Part shown: piece after piece, positions 1 through 7,532 of the stretch
Position numbering within the stretch: the stretch's first letter is position 1
Layout of the letters: each line of letters opens with the position of its first letter
Source: a virus
Strand: one strand, 5' to 3'
Length of the DNA: 30,087 bases
IMG/VR virus record: IMGVR_UViG_3300044971_002284
Span: 1 to 30,087 of that record
Position numbers and translations under genes: made by a program
The notes under the pieces: generated by a model
The model's input: only the letters and a program-made list of their open reading frames with translations
Database searches by the model: none
Told to the model about the DNA's origin: nothing

Positions 1-128
1 CCTTCACCACGTACGTCCCAGTTAAGGAGATCGCCTTCTAACCAGCCATGGTCTTCGATTACTTCGTCTGGCAGGACGATAAACTGATCTCCGTTCTCGT
101 CTTCTTGTACTTCAACGACGTAGGTCAT
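1..128 (-). CDS. AbrB/MazE-like small protein, 3' part missing
   Basis: The start codon lies at 128-126 and the frame runs off the left edge, leaving about 42 codons. The visible part is acidic and contains a VLPDEVIEDHGWLEGD segment. This resembles the swapped-hairpin AbrB/SpoVT or MazE-type motif (LPxEhhxxLGhxxGD) seen in small cyanophage and antitoxin proteins. Its ATG overlaps the stop of the upstream gene as ATGA, so translation is probably coupled. A DNA-binding or antitoxin-like role is inferred from family resemblance only; the C-terminus cannot be judged. Confidence 0.7.
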   Translation of the reverse strand, partial: MTYVVEVQEDENGDQFIVLPDEVIEDHGWLEGDLLNWDVRGE

Positions 129-418
129 TTGGACAAAATCTTTTCCATTAGCTTATCAAGCTTATTATTTATTTCGCGAAAATTATTGTGCATTTCTTGG
201 ATCTCTCTTAGGAAGTCAACCTTAAGAACGTATTCCATCGGCATGCGATTAATTTGGTCTTCCAAAAGATCAATCCTGCGTTTTTGAGATCCGATGTAAT
301 CAAAGGCCTGCTGGACACGTTCCTGCTGCCTATCAAGTATTTTATTCGCTGCCCAGGAACCGCCTGTAACAGCAGATACAATGGCGGTTAAACCAATGGC
401 TATGTATTCCGGACCCAC
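125..418 (-). CDS. Small membrane-anchored coiled-coil protein (holin/spanin-like candidate)
   Basis: This 97-residue protein has a moderately hydrophobic N-terminal segment at about residues 7-28, then a long charged helical region with heptad-like spacing of I, L and M to the C-terminus. That layout (one membrane helix plus a coiled coil) fits small phage lysis proteins such as inner-membrane spanins, or pinholin-like proteins. It lies directly downstream of the large terminase gene, where T7-like phages keep lysis genes nearby. No lipobox or second membrane segment is visible, and no diagnostic lysis motif was found. The coding call is firm; the function is a guess from layout and position. 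Confidence 0.75.
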   Translation of the reverse strand: MGPEYIAIGLTAIVSAVTGGSWAANKILDRQQERVQQAFDYIGSQKRRIDLLEDQINRMPMEYVLKVDFLREIQEMHNNFREINNKLDKLMEKILSK

Positions 419-450
419 GAATCTGAATTACTTTTCTTTTAATTCTAAAA

Positions 451-1977
451 TCAGTAATCAATTTGGAGCTGACCTTTTCTTGCCAGGCCGGTCACCAACC
501 AAACCAAAGCATCAACGCAGTCGTCATGACTGCTGACACCAAAGTTAGTCAGTTCTTCAAACATAGCCGTGAAGTTGCGGAACCGATTAAAAATGATCTT
601 GCGGTCCTCGAACATTCCCATGATTCCACGGAAACGTGCCAATTTATCGGAACGGAAACCTTTGACCGGATGCCAGATCAAGTTGTAAAGACTCTCGTTG
701 TTTAAACAGACACGCTTAAAGTCAGCTTCTAAGGATGCCTGGTACTGGACTGCCTCACTCCAGATGTCACATGTTGAGTAAGTCGGGAAGTAATTGCCAT
801 TGTCGTCCTTACCAAGGATTGACCAGTCGTTGAGAAGTTCCTTAAGGGCATCCAATTTTTCCAGGTTGCCCATGACACGCAAGCGGCGGTAATCAATGAT
901 GTGTACTTGGTCTCCGATCCTCCCTCCCAGTACCATCACCGTGTAGTCATTCTTTTCTTTCGTACCCGCCGACAGGTCCACACCCACACCAAGCGCGTCA
1001 AATTCCGTAGCGATTTCCGCCTTAACAATCAGCTCTGGTGCCAGGGACAGCTCATTCTGTCTGACAATCTGATTCATGTACTGGAACGAGAAGGCAATCG
1101 GTGCCTGCCTTTTCTTTTCCCGCAGGTAGTCAAGAGACCACATCTCCGGCCAGTAAGACTTTTCTTCCCCAGTCTTGGGATCGTTCAAGATGGCGGAAAG
1201 AACAATCTGCATCCAGTTGTTCTGCGGATTGAAAGTCGTGGAATGAATGTCGTCATGCCGGAAGCGAGTTCCCAGGCAAATGGCACGACCGCCTTCAAAC
1301 ATGGTTGGTGCGATCACCGCGTTCCAGTTGTCCTGCATCTGCTTACGGATATCAGGGTTGGAGATGTCCGCTGCAGACTTGATGGCGTCATCGATGATCA
1401 CCAGGTGTGAACGCTTGGAGGTCACCGAACCTTTTAGACCAGCAGCGCAGAGTGTGAATTGTTCTTCACCAGTGGTGTCAATGCCTGCAAATTTGTGATC
1501 AATGGACCAGTACTCATTACTAGTAACGTTTTTGAGAAGGCGTACGGTAGGGAAGACTTCTTGATACCGCTTGCTTTCAATGATTCGTTTAATGGTTGCA
1601 GACTTGGAGCGTGCAATATCAACCGTGTACGACAAGTAAAGAATTTGAAGTGGCTTCTTGGCCATGGTGTGTACACCAATAGCCCATGCAGTAAATAGAC
1701 CAAGGATCGTGCTTTTAGCAGAACCCCGTGGTGCAAGAAGGTCAATGTTTGGACCAGCAATCTTCAATAGGCAGCTGCTGTCCTCTTGGGTAACAAAGTG
1801 CCGGTGCCACTCTTTGTGGTGTTCAGCCGGAGGTTTGTCAGCTACGTAGTCGCAAAAGAAACCAAAGTCATCCCTGGCTTGTTGAAGAGTTTCCAGGTTC
1901 TTTGGTGGACGGATCTGTTGCCTACGTGCAGCAGCTCGTGCGTTACGTCGGTATGCGAGATGCTGGTATGCAGGCAC
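451..1977 (-). CDS. terL: Terminase large subunit
   Basis: This is the 508-residue DNA-packaging motor, an ATPase plus headful nuclease that docks on the portal. The ATPase half shows a Walker A-like APRGSAKST at residues 82-90, a Walker B LVIIDD at 192-197 and a coupling segment GTRFRHDDI near 236-244. The nuclease half begins with GVGVDLSAG (Asp334) and ends with DDCVDALVW near residue 490, supplying the acidic metal ligands. The length is typical for TerL. The start is GTG at 1977; an in-frame stop lies five codons upstream and no ATG is nearer. No strong ribosome-binding site precedes it. Portal and capsid genes are not in view and probably lie beyond the left edge. Confidence 0.95.
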   Translation of the reverse strand: MPAYQHLAYRRNARAAARRQQIRPPKNLETLQQARDDFGFFCDYVADKPPAEHHKEWHRHFVTQEDSSCLLKIAGPNIDLLAPRGSAKSTILGLFTAWAIGVHTMAKKPLQILYLSYTVDIARSKSATIKRIIESKRYQEVFPTVRLLKNVTSNEYWSIDHKFAGIDTTGEEQFTLCAAGLKGSVTSKRSHLVIIDDAIKSAADISNPDIRKQMQDNWNAVIAPTMFEGGRAICLGTRFRHDDIHSTTFNPQNNWMQIVLSAILNDPKTGEEKSYWPEMWSLDYLREKKRQAPIAFSFQYMNQIVRQNELSLAPELIVKAEIATEFDALGVGVDLSAGTKEKNDYTVMVLGGRIGDQVHIIDYRRLRVMGNLEKLDALKELLNDWSILGKDDNGNYFPTYSTCDIWSEAVQYQASLEADFKRVCLNNESLYNLIWHPVKGFRSDKLARFRGIMGMFEDRKIIFNRFRNFTAMFEELTNFGVSSHDDCVDALVWLVTGLARKGQLQIDY

Positions 1978-2010
1978 AATAATTGGTATTCACTATCAAT
2001 GAATACTAAC

Positions 2011-2163
2011 CTACTTCTTTTTCTTTTGTTCTTGATATTTACGCGCTTTGTCGAGAGCCGCTTTGCGCTTGTCTTTGTCCGACATTTCGCTCCCGTCCTT
2101 GTTCTTCTCGCCCTTTTCCTTGAAGTGGGCGAGGAGTTGAGGTGGCATCTTGCTTTTGGACAT
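2011..2163 (-). CDS. Lys-rich 50-residue protein, or the shifted C-terminus of the upstream frame
   Basis: The frame begins MSKSKMPPQLLAHF and continues as a highly charged Lys/Glu/Asp helix ending in a run of lysines. It looks like real coding sequence: the competing frame over the same bases is a Gln/Arg/Ser/Pro mixture typical of an out-of-phase reading. A second ATG lies at 2148. It ends 34 bases before the TerL start. It overlaps the frame at 2039-2347 by 125 bases, in the +1 phase. Either it is an independent small gene, or it is the second half of one protein made by a +1 shift. Function is unknown. Confidence 0.6.
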   Translation of the reverse strand: MSKSKMPPQLLAHFKEKGEKNKDGSEMSDKDKRKAALDKARKYQEQKKKK

Positions 2164-2347
2164 CAGACCGGTTATTGCGAAGGGCGTTTAGAACTTCTGC
2201 TCCTTGCTGCGACTCTCCACCAATTGGTGCGCCTTGAAGTTGACGAGAACCAGAAAGACGATTCTTTTGCAGCTGCTGAACAATATTGATCATGCCGCCG
2301 GCAAGTCGTGCATCTGGCGCTGATTGTGCTTGGGGTGAAGGGTTCAT
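2039..2347 (-). CDS. Gln/Asn-rich small protein, real at least over its first 60 residues
   Basis: The 102-residue frame starts MNPSPQAQSAPDARLAGGMI. Its first part, to about AEVLNALRNNRSD, looks protein-like. After residue 62 the composition turns to Arg/Gln/Ser/Gly, which is the shadow of the Lys-rich frame at 2011-2163. The natural reading is therefore an N-terminal part in this frame and a C-terminal part in the other. The shifted frame opens only after a stop at 2190-2188, so any shift must occur downstream of that. Position between candidate TerS and TerL suggests a packaging or head accessory role; this is inference. Confidence 0.55.
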   Translation of the reverse strand: MNPSPQAQSAPDARLAGGMINIVQQLQKNRLSGSRQLQGAPIGGESQQGAEVLNALRNNRSDVQKQDATSTPRPLQGKGREEQGRERNVGQRQAQSGSRQSA

Positions 2348-2365
2348 TACCTAATTTAATTCAGC

Positions 2366-2902
2366 TTAACTTTCTTCAAATTGCATTTTAGCCCACACAC
2401 TCATTGATGCCTCTTCCAGTGGAAGCTCAATTGGGTCATCCTTAAAAATGGCCATCAATTCACGAATGGCACGGTCTGCACCAGCCATCAGCAAACCTTT
2501 ACGATCACGGCTACCAGTGGCCGCCTCAACCTGTGCAATCGTCCCACGAAGTTCTTTTTGCATGCCGGCAATGCGTGCTACGCCAGCATCCCGTTTAACA
2601 ACACCGTTATCAACGTCATCCCTTAACTTACGAATATCCTCTTGCATCTCCTCAATTTCATAGAGGAGTTTCTTGCGGTGATCAGGCTTTGGATAGTGGG
2701 ACTTAACCCACTGCTCACATGGAATGATGCTACCTCTGTAACCAAGGAACCTGGCGTAAAGGTAACATTCAATTACTGAGAAATTATCAGCAGCAAATTG
2801 CGTGAACGATTCCTGCTCAGCGGATGTTAAGTTATCGACCCATTGGTCAAATAACTCAATATCGATAAGCTCGTTGGGCCTGGTTGTAGTCGCGGGCTTC
2901 AT
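2366..2902 (-). CDS. Candidate terminase small subunit
   Basis: The protein is 178 residues when started at the ATG at 2902, beginning MKPATTTRPNELIDIEL. A longer reading from 3025 would add an Arg/Lys/Ser-rich segment that is only the shadow of the overlapping gene, so I reject it. The N-terminal third is a compact helical domain with YLYARFLGYRGSI. Residues of about 85-135 are a long charged helix likely to oligomerise. An N-terminal domain followed by a helical oligomerisation core, placed just upstream of terL, fits TerS. I see no clear helix-turn-helix signature, so the assignment rests on position, size and composition. Confidence 0.55.
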   Translation of the reverse strand: MKPATTTRPNELIDIELFDQWVDNLTSAEQESFTQFAADNFSVIECYLYARFLGYRGSIIPCEQWVKSHYPKPDHRKKLLYEIEEMQEDIRKLRDDVDNGVVKRDAGVARIAGMQKELRGTIAQVEAATGSRDRKGLLMAGADRAIRELMAIFKDDPIELPLEEASMSVWAKMQFEES

Positions 2903-3113
2903 CACCCTGCTTGAACTGCTGCGCTTGTTCAGCAGAGGTTCTTTGTTCTGTGGCACCTTTACCAATCGTCTCACGTTCTTGTGTGCCGGCTTCTTCCATT
3001 TTTTTCTTGGAGAAACCGTAAGCAACCTCAGCTGCCTGTTTGTACTTATCTAGGTCAAACCAGTCATCAACATCTGTTTGACCAGCTGGTACGCTAGGGA
3101 GACTTGAAGTCAT
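2856..3113 (-). CDS. Small virion-arm protein with DWFDLDKYKQ motif
   Basis: This 85-residue protein begins MTSSLPSVPAGQTDVDDWFD and continues as an Ala/Gln/Glu/Lys-rich helix. The N-terminal motif D-[YW]-F-D-[IL]-x-K-[FY]-x-Q is shared with the 54-residue protein immediately upstream, so the two are probably tandem paralogues. Its 3' end overlaps the start of the candidate TerS gene by 47 bases in another frame. No known domain is recognised. Location in the minus-strand arm suggests a structural or packaging accessory role. Confidence 0.7.
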   Translation of the reverse strand: MTSSLPSVPAGQTDVDDWFDLDKYKQAAEVAYGFSKKKMEEAGTQERETIGKGATEQRTSAEQAQQFKQGDEARDYNQAQRAYRY

Positions 3114-3130
3114 TGTTAAGTATACCTAAA

Positions 3131-3295
3131 TCAGAAGTTGCTCATCACGTTGGCGATACCAGCGGCAAACTGATCGCGGCGACCTTCCAATGACTCTTGA
3201 CGCTTTTGGCGACCTTTGGAAGCCTCAAGCTTATCAAGCAGTTGCTGGAACTTGCTGATATCAAAATAATCGGTAGGAGAACTAGAGGTGGTCAT
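3131..3295 (-). CDS. 54-residue protein, paralogue of the next gene
   Basis: The frame starts MTTSSSPTDYFDISKFQQLL and ends IANVMSNF with a TGA at 3133-3131. The central part is a basic, Arg/Gln/Lys-rich amphipathic helix. It shares the D-[YW]-F-D-[IL]-x-K-[FY]-x-Q motif with the neighbouring 85-residue protein and sits 17 bases upstream of it. Composition is protein-like and no competing frame looks better. Function unknown. Confidence 0.65.
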   Translation of the reverse strand: MTTSSSPTDYFDISKFQQLLDKLEASKGRQKRQESLEGRRDQFAAGIANVMSNF

Positions 3296-3330
3296 TGTTT
3301 TCCGTTACTAATGTCCTTATTCTAAGAGTA

Positions 3331-4107
3331 TTAACCGAAGGCAGCGTTAATCAAATTGTACATGTTGCCAGCGAGTTGCATGCCGCCGATCTGCTTGTCG
3401 GCTTCACCACGGACGCGGATGCCTTCAACGTTGTACTTACCAGTGGTCTCGGCTACATCGCGCTGAGCTTGTGCTTCGATACCAGCCACCCTCTCAAGAC
3501 CTGCGTTAATGATGGGCTGCAGATCAAGCTTGCCTTTGACTTCGATGTTGGCTACTGCTTGGCGCCACTCGGATTCTTTATCTGCACCGTACTTGACTCC
3601 TTCCAGAGAACGCGCAGAACTAATATCAGTTCCTTTCAGCTCGTTGTCGGAGATGTACTTATCTGCTTCGCTACGAAGGCGAGCAGCTTCTGTAGTGGCA
3701 CCAGCGCCGATAGTGGCTACTTGAACATCGTAGCCACCAACGATATTGGCCAGGCTTTCTTGAGCGGCTTGAATCCGCTCAAAATAACCACCGCCGCCTA
3801 AATCTTCTGCTGCATCCCCTCCACTCTTGTCAATGTTTTTATCTTTATTTTTATCTTTATCTTTATCTTTATCTTTGCCTTTGACTTTGCCTCCACTATC
3901 TCCTTTAACTTTATTTATGACACCAATTTTATCTTTAAAGTAATCCTTGGCATTTGGACCAAATTTTACATCGTCTTCTTTTTTGACATATTTGACAACA
4001 GCTTTTACTGGTTTATCCGGAAATCTGGACTCAAACTTTTTAACTTCTTTGGCACTAACTTTTGAGCCAAAACTTTTTAACAGTTGAGTGGGTTTTTTTT
4101 TGGCCAT
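3331..4107 (-). CDS. Lys-rich virion-arm protein with a KD-repeat linker
   Basis: The 258-residue protein has three parts. Residues 1-70 are very basic (MAKKKPTQLLKSFG start). Residues of about 75-95 are an almost pure Lys/Asp alternating linker. Residues 100-258 form an Ala/Glu/Gly-rich helical domain with repeated stretches such as AARLRSEADKYI and VRGEADKQIGG. The C-terminal pattern of weakly related repeats resembles phage internal or tape-like helical proteins. The Lys/Asp linker comes from a six-base DNA repeat (see the repeat entry). No enzyme motif is visible. The protein could be a DNA-contacting virion component; that is inference from charge and position. Confidence 0.75.
   Translation of the reverse strand: MAKKKPTQLLKSFGSKVSAKEVKKFESRFPDKPVKAVVKYVKKEDDVKFGPNAKDYFKDKIGVINKVKGDSGGKVKGKDKDKDKDKNKDKNIDKSGGDAAEDLGGGGYFERIQAAQESLANIVGGYDVQVATIGAGATTEAARLRSEADKYISDNELKGTDISSARSLEGVKYGADKESEWRQAVANIEVKGKLDLQPIINAGLERVAGIEAQAQRDVAETTGKYNVEGIRVRGEADKQIGGMQLAGNMYNLINAAFG
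3838..3878 (-). repeat. Six-base tandem repeat encoding the Lys/Asp linker
   Basis: On the minus strand the unit AAAGAT recurs about six times with a few changes. It reads in frame as alternating Lys and Asp inside the 258-residue protein. Six-base units keep the frame when they expand or contract, so linker length may vary between relatives. Confidence 0.8.
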
Positions 4108-4110
4108 GAT

Positions 4111-4689
4111 TTAAACACTCCACATGTAATCGTTGGTATAAACACCGGATTCGGTACGGCGCGGTGCGCCAAACATATATGAAAGCATCTCTTGCTGTGG
4201 TGTCATCACTTTACCTTGAGCCATCAGATTTTGTTTTAAGAAATCACCAAAAGCTCCTGAGCCACGAATACCCGCTTTTTCAGCGCGTTTTGCCATGTTC
4301 TGATATTCGTCTTCAGTGAAGGTCAGTCCTGCATTTGTGTAGATCTGATCTGCTGTGTCCCAGCCGCTGCTGGTTAAATCAACCGGTTTTTTAAGACTTC
4401 GCCTCAAGCCTTTTGAATATGCCTTTTCATTCGGATACATATCCGCCATCATGCGGTAGAAATCCTCTCCCGCACCACGGTCACCACTTTGGACGTATTG
4501 ACGAAACTGCGCCTTATCAGCTTTCTTCTTCCACTTAGGAACATCAAGCATTGAAAGGCCGTAGCCTCCAAGTGCCGACATCGTTGGAGAGGGCTGGAAG
4601 CCGGGACCTGCCGTTGCTTTGCCGAGTAGGTTACCAAATAAGGAACCACCAGCACTTACGGCCATACCTCCAAGTATCGCTGGTAACAT
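4111..4689 (-). CDS. Virion-arm protein of unknown function with hydrophobic Gly-rich N-terminus
   Basis: This 192-residue protein starts MLPAILGGMAVSAGGSLFGN, a Gly/Ala-rich hydrophobic segment of about 25 residues that could insert in a membrane. The rest is mixed helical with WKKKADKAQF near residue 55 and no recognised enzyme motif. It ends three bases before the next start, so the two are probably co-translated. Short hydrophobic N-termini recur in this arm and would suit proteins carried in the capsid and released into the cell envelope at ejection. That role is inferred, not shown. Confidence 0.75.
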   Translation of the reverse strand: MLPAILGGMAVSAGGSLFGNLLGKATAGPGFQPSPTMSALGGYGLSMLDVPKWKKKADKAQFRQYVQSGDRGAGEDFYRMMADMYPNEKAYSKGLRRSLKKPVDLTSSGWDTADQIYTNAGLTFTEDEYQNMAKRAEKAGIRGSGAFGDFLKQNLMAQGKVMTPQQEMLSYMFGAPRRTESGVYTNDYMWSV

Positions 4690-4732
4690 GTGACCTTATA
4701 ACTTCTATCTTTTTATTTTAACGCCTATGACT

Positions 4733-5155
4733 TTAAACGATAAAGGCAGAGTACTTACCAGCAAGACCTGGGTTTAGTAAAGTGTCACGCACTTGTCCAC
4801 GACGATACTCAGGATTTAGTTTGATACGAGCTTCATCAATGGGCGCTTTACGCTGCAAAAAGTAATCGTAATTACGATCAAACAGGCTGCGACCAGTGTT
4901 GGCGTCAAACATGGCCATGGTGGCATCTTGCGCATTCTGCGCAGACTGAGCAGCTTGTGCTTGGCCAAAACCACCAATAAAAGAGTTGATGCCAGCAGAA
5001 GCCATCATGCCTCCTGGCCCACCAAGAAACTTGCTGAAGTCACTAAGACCACCGCCCGCTGCTGCAGGTGCTGCTGATGCAGGGCTAAAAGAAAGACCTG
5101 GCGCCGGAATGAAAGAGCCCGGTTCAGCGTATTGCTGCCAACCAAACATACTCAT
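4733..5155 (-). CDS. Virion-arm protein with N-terminal GWQQYA motif
   Basis: This protein of 140 residues carries FGWQQYAEPGSFIPAP at its N-terminus, a Pro/Ala/Gly-rich low-complexity region to about residue 35, then a Gly/Ala-rich helix (AQAAQSAQNAQDA). The N-terminal motif is also at the start of the 160-residue protein encoded immediately upstream (GWQQYAPAGSYIPAT). A shared short N-terminal tag on otherwise different proteins suggests a common docking or packaging signal, or a partial duplication. No known domain recognised. Confidence 0.75.
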   Translation of the reverse strand: MSMFGWQQYAEPGSFIPAPGLSFSPASAAPAAAGGGLSDFSKFLGGPGGMMASAGINSFIGGFGQAQAAQSAQNAQDATMAMFDANTGRSLFDRNYDYFLQRKAPIDEARIKLNPEYRRGQVRDTLLNPGLAGKYSAFIV

Positions 5156-5165
5156 GGTTTTACTC

Positions 5166-5648
5166 CTACAAGTTGATGTACTGACGGGTTACGTAGGAAG
5201 GAGCACCTGCATTCTCACGCAGTACACCTAACTGGTCACCAAAGAAGCGATACTTTTCAGCCATCGCACGTTGGAATTCTTTTGGAGCGTCAAGCAGACT
5301 CTTGAAGACGTTGGCCTCCATGCCAAGACGCTGATTCTCACGGGCTACATCCTTGAAGTAAGGCCCAAGCACGTCCAGTTGTTCTTGTAGTCTTCCGGGG
5401 GAACTTTCTTCTTGGCGAAAAAGATCAGCAAGAACAGCTAAGCCACCATATTCATCTCCGACCAACTCACGAATCTTGCGAGCCCTTTCCTCATCGAAGT
5501 AGGAACCCGCAAGACCGGGAGGCATTGTATTCCTCGAAGCTCCAGCAGGTGCACCGGTTACCGGAGGAGTTGCTGGGATGTAAGAACCAGCAGGAGCATA
5601 TTGCTGCCAACCGGAACCTAATTGAAACTGTTTAGGTGCCATGATCAA
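5166..5648 (-). CDS. Virion-arm protein with N-terminal GWQQYA motif, paralogous tag
   Basis: This 160-residue protein has the tag GWQQYAPAGSYIPAT at residues 13-27, then a Pro/Gly-rich linker and a charged helical domain from about residue 50 (FDEERARKIRELVGDEYGG and following). Its start overlaps the end of the upstream 302-residue gene by four bases (ATGA type), so translation is probably coupled. The tag matches the downstream 140-residue protein while the C-terminal domains do not. A second Met two codons in could also be used. Function unknown. Confidence 0.75.
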   Translation of the reverse strand: MIMAPKQFQLGSGWQQYAPAGSYIPATPPVTGAPAGASRNTMPPGLAGSYFDEERARKIRELVGDEYGGLAVLADLFRQEESSPGRLQEQLDVLGPYFKDVARENQRLGMEANVFKSLLDAPKEFQRAMAEKYRFFGDQLGVLRENAGAPSYVTRQYINL

Positions 5649-6553
5649 CCAAAGCGGATGGCAGGAGCCTGAAGAGTAGAGCCGGCGTAAGGATTAGAGG
5701 TCAGTGCAGTACGGAGCGTTGCACCAGTCTCAGCTTGTGCACCTTGGGCCAGAGCGCCGCCGGTAGCAAGAACACCAAGACGCGCTTGGAGCTGACCCTG
5801 GGTATTTAACAGAGCTTGTTGACGAACCAGGTCGGCATTCTTCATCTGTTGAATGATTGGATTCGTCCGCTGCAGATCATAGAACGCTTGATCGGAATAA
5901 TACTTAGACAGATCTTTGATAGCGCTGGTCTCAACGCCAAGATTGTTGCGGTACTGAGTTGTACCTAACTCGCCCATTTGCTGGGCCATCGCCATCTGAG
6001 TAGAAAACTGACCTTCTTTGCCTTTGGTTGGTTCACCGGTTGCTTTTTGGCGAACCGACTCAGAAGCACTAGCAGCTAGCGGAGCGAAAAGCATGCCACC
6101 TACTGCAGGAAGAACGGCTTGAGCAACCTTGCCAAGACCACCAGGAATAAGGCGTGCAACACCTGCACCGATGGCAGCACCCGCACCACCGCCAACAAGA
6201 GCACCAGCTGCACCTGTAGCTCGGCCTGCAGCTGCTTCTTCGGCAGCGGTCATTACTGGAGAAACAAGGCCTGCTACTAAGCCGTAACGACCGACTGGCA
6301 CGTTTTGAAGAGCGGCACCGGCTTTTTGTGCTCCGCCACGAACAAAGTCAACGGCTTGATTGGCCATCTGTTGGGCACGTTCTCGACGACCAGGAGCAGC
6401 AGCGCCTGTTAAATTTACGTCGCCCGGTTGAGGTACAGAAGGACCGCCACTAACTCGAACAGAAGGAGATACGCCAGCGCCAAAGGTTGTAGGTCCAGTA
6501 GTTTGAAGGCCGATGCTTGGCATCCCCATGTAGGGATTGTAATACGGATTCAC
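5645..6553 (-). CDS. Gly/Ala-rich membrane-active virion protein candidate
   Basis: This 302-residue protein has a Pro/Gly-rich N-terminus (MNPYYNPYMGMPSIG). A long Gly/Ala hydrophobic central region at about residues 85-165 includes stretches such as GALVGGGAGAAIGAGVARLI. The C-terminal half is a Gln/Ala-rich helix. Glycine-zipper hydrophobic centres of this kind occur in podovirus ejection proteins and pore formers, which leave the capsid and cross the envelope. No lytic transglycosylase signature is visible. Membership in an ejection complex is inferred from composition and from similar neighbours. Confidence 0.75.
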   Translation of the reverse strand: MNPYYNPYMGMPSIGLQTTGPTTFGAGVSPSVRVSGGPSVPQPGDVNLTGAAAPGRRERAQQMANQAVDFVRGGAQKAGAALQNVPVGRYGLVAGLVSPVMTAAEEAAAGRATGAAGALVGGGAGAAIGAGVARLIPGGLGKVAQAVLPAVGGMLFAPLAASASESVRQKATGEPTKGKEGQFSTQMAMAQQMGELGTTQYRNNLGVETSAIKDLSKYYSDQAFYDLQRTNPIIQQMKNADLVRQQALLNTQGQLQARLGVLATGGALAQGAQAETGATLRTALTSNPYAGSTLQAPAIRFG

Positions 6554-6583
6554 GTCAACAACTCTACTTTTTTATAAATTCTA

Positions 6584-7531
6584 TCACTGCATCATTTCAT
6601 ACTGAGCAGTGGTAGGTAACTGAGTTTCGGATGGTTTTGCTGCAAGTACAGCATTGGCTAAGTTGCCCATAATTGCACCTGCAGCTGCGCCGCCGGCAGC
6701 ACCGGCAAGTCCACGCCTGAATGCGTTCTTAACTAACGGTGCTGTTCTAATAGCGGCACCAGCACCCACAATTCCACCAACAGCAGTAGTAACAGAAGGA
6801 ATAGTGACTGGATAACCAAGGACACGAGCTTCTGGAACACCTTGTAAATTCTCTGGAGTTGCTTTGACAATGCCAAGGAAGCCCTTGTCTTGGTAGTAGT
6901 TCTGAAGATAGTTCCCATAGCGCTCAGGCGTCAAGGAAGGGATGTCTTCCTTTGCAGTTTCATACTTCAAAGGGCGTCCCGTGCGTCCCAAGAAGAAACG
7001 TTCAAACAACTCACTGGCTGGCTGGGAAGTTTCCCGACGATCTTCTGAGCCTTCTTCTGCATAGGCTTGGGAGAAACCCTTTGGTCTAAACATTTCACCA
7101 ATATTAGTGATGTCGTAAGCACCAGCCAATGCAGTGGTTGGAACGGCAATTGTTGCACCAATTAGGCCCGTCTTTGTTGGGCCTAATGCACGATATGCTT
7201 CTTTACCAATAGCCGCCTCTGCCCCCGCCCCCATGATCGCCAAAGGGTGGTTGTAGCGCCAATAAATACCACGGGTGCCATCGTTCGTGATATCAGTTAA
7301 CAACCTTGCGCCGAAGGCGCCCACTGCTTGAGTAGGCGTCTCCTGCATCGACACTCCTAAGGACTTAAGGTTGCGGTGGTATTCACCACGGAGCCCTGGA
7401 ATGTCCTTGAGAATAGTGGGGTTGTACTCACCTTTTAAGTAAGCCTGACGACTGGCTTCTGCGCTTTTACGCGCACCGGTCATCAACTCATCTTTGAACT
7501 GACCAACTTTATTTAGAAAATCTTGAAACAT
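6584..7531 (-). CDS. Virion-arm protein with two Gly/Ala hydrophobic patches
   Basis: This 315-residue protein begins MFQDFLNKVGQFKDELMTGA, a charged amphipathic helix. It has a hydrophobic patch near residues 120-145, a hydrophilic middle with many Tyr, Glu and Arg, and a second hydrophobic Gly/Ala region at about 240-300. The stop of the upstream 171-residue gene is only one base from this ATG, so the genes are an operon. The twin hydrophobic patches resemble its neighbours and fit a membrane-interacting ejection component. No catalytic motif recognised. Confidence 0.75.
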   Translation of the reverse strand: MFQDFLNKVGQFKDELMTGARKSAEASRQAYLKGEYNPTILKDIPGLRGEYHRNLKSLGVSMQETPTQAVGAFGARLLTDITNDGTRGIYWRYNHPLAIMGAGAEAAIGKEAYRALGPTKTGLIGATIAVPTTALAGAYDITNIGEMFRPKGFSQAYAEEGSEDRRETSQPASELFERFFLGRTGRPLKYETAKEDIPSLTPERYGNYLQNYYQDKGFLGIVKATPENLQGVPEARVLGYPVTIPSVTTAVGGIVGAGAAIRTAPLVKNAFRRGLAGAAGGAAAGAIMGNLANAVLAAKPSETQLPTTAQYEMMQ

Positions 7532-7532
7532 A

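Noticed and set aside
2039-2289. Long plus-strand frame at 1786-2289 opposite TerL and its neighbour
   Set aside because: It is a Leu/Phe/Val-rich mirror of Lys/Glu-rich minus-strand coding sequence, with no start signal.
2366-3025. 219-residue version of the candidate small terminase
   Set aside because: The extra N-terminal 41 residues are a Lys/Arg/Ser shadow of the overlapping 85-residue gene; the ATG at 2902 gives a clean protein.
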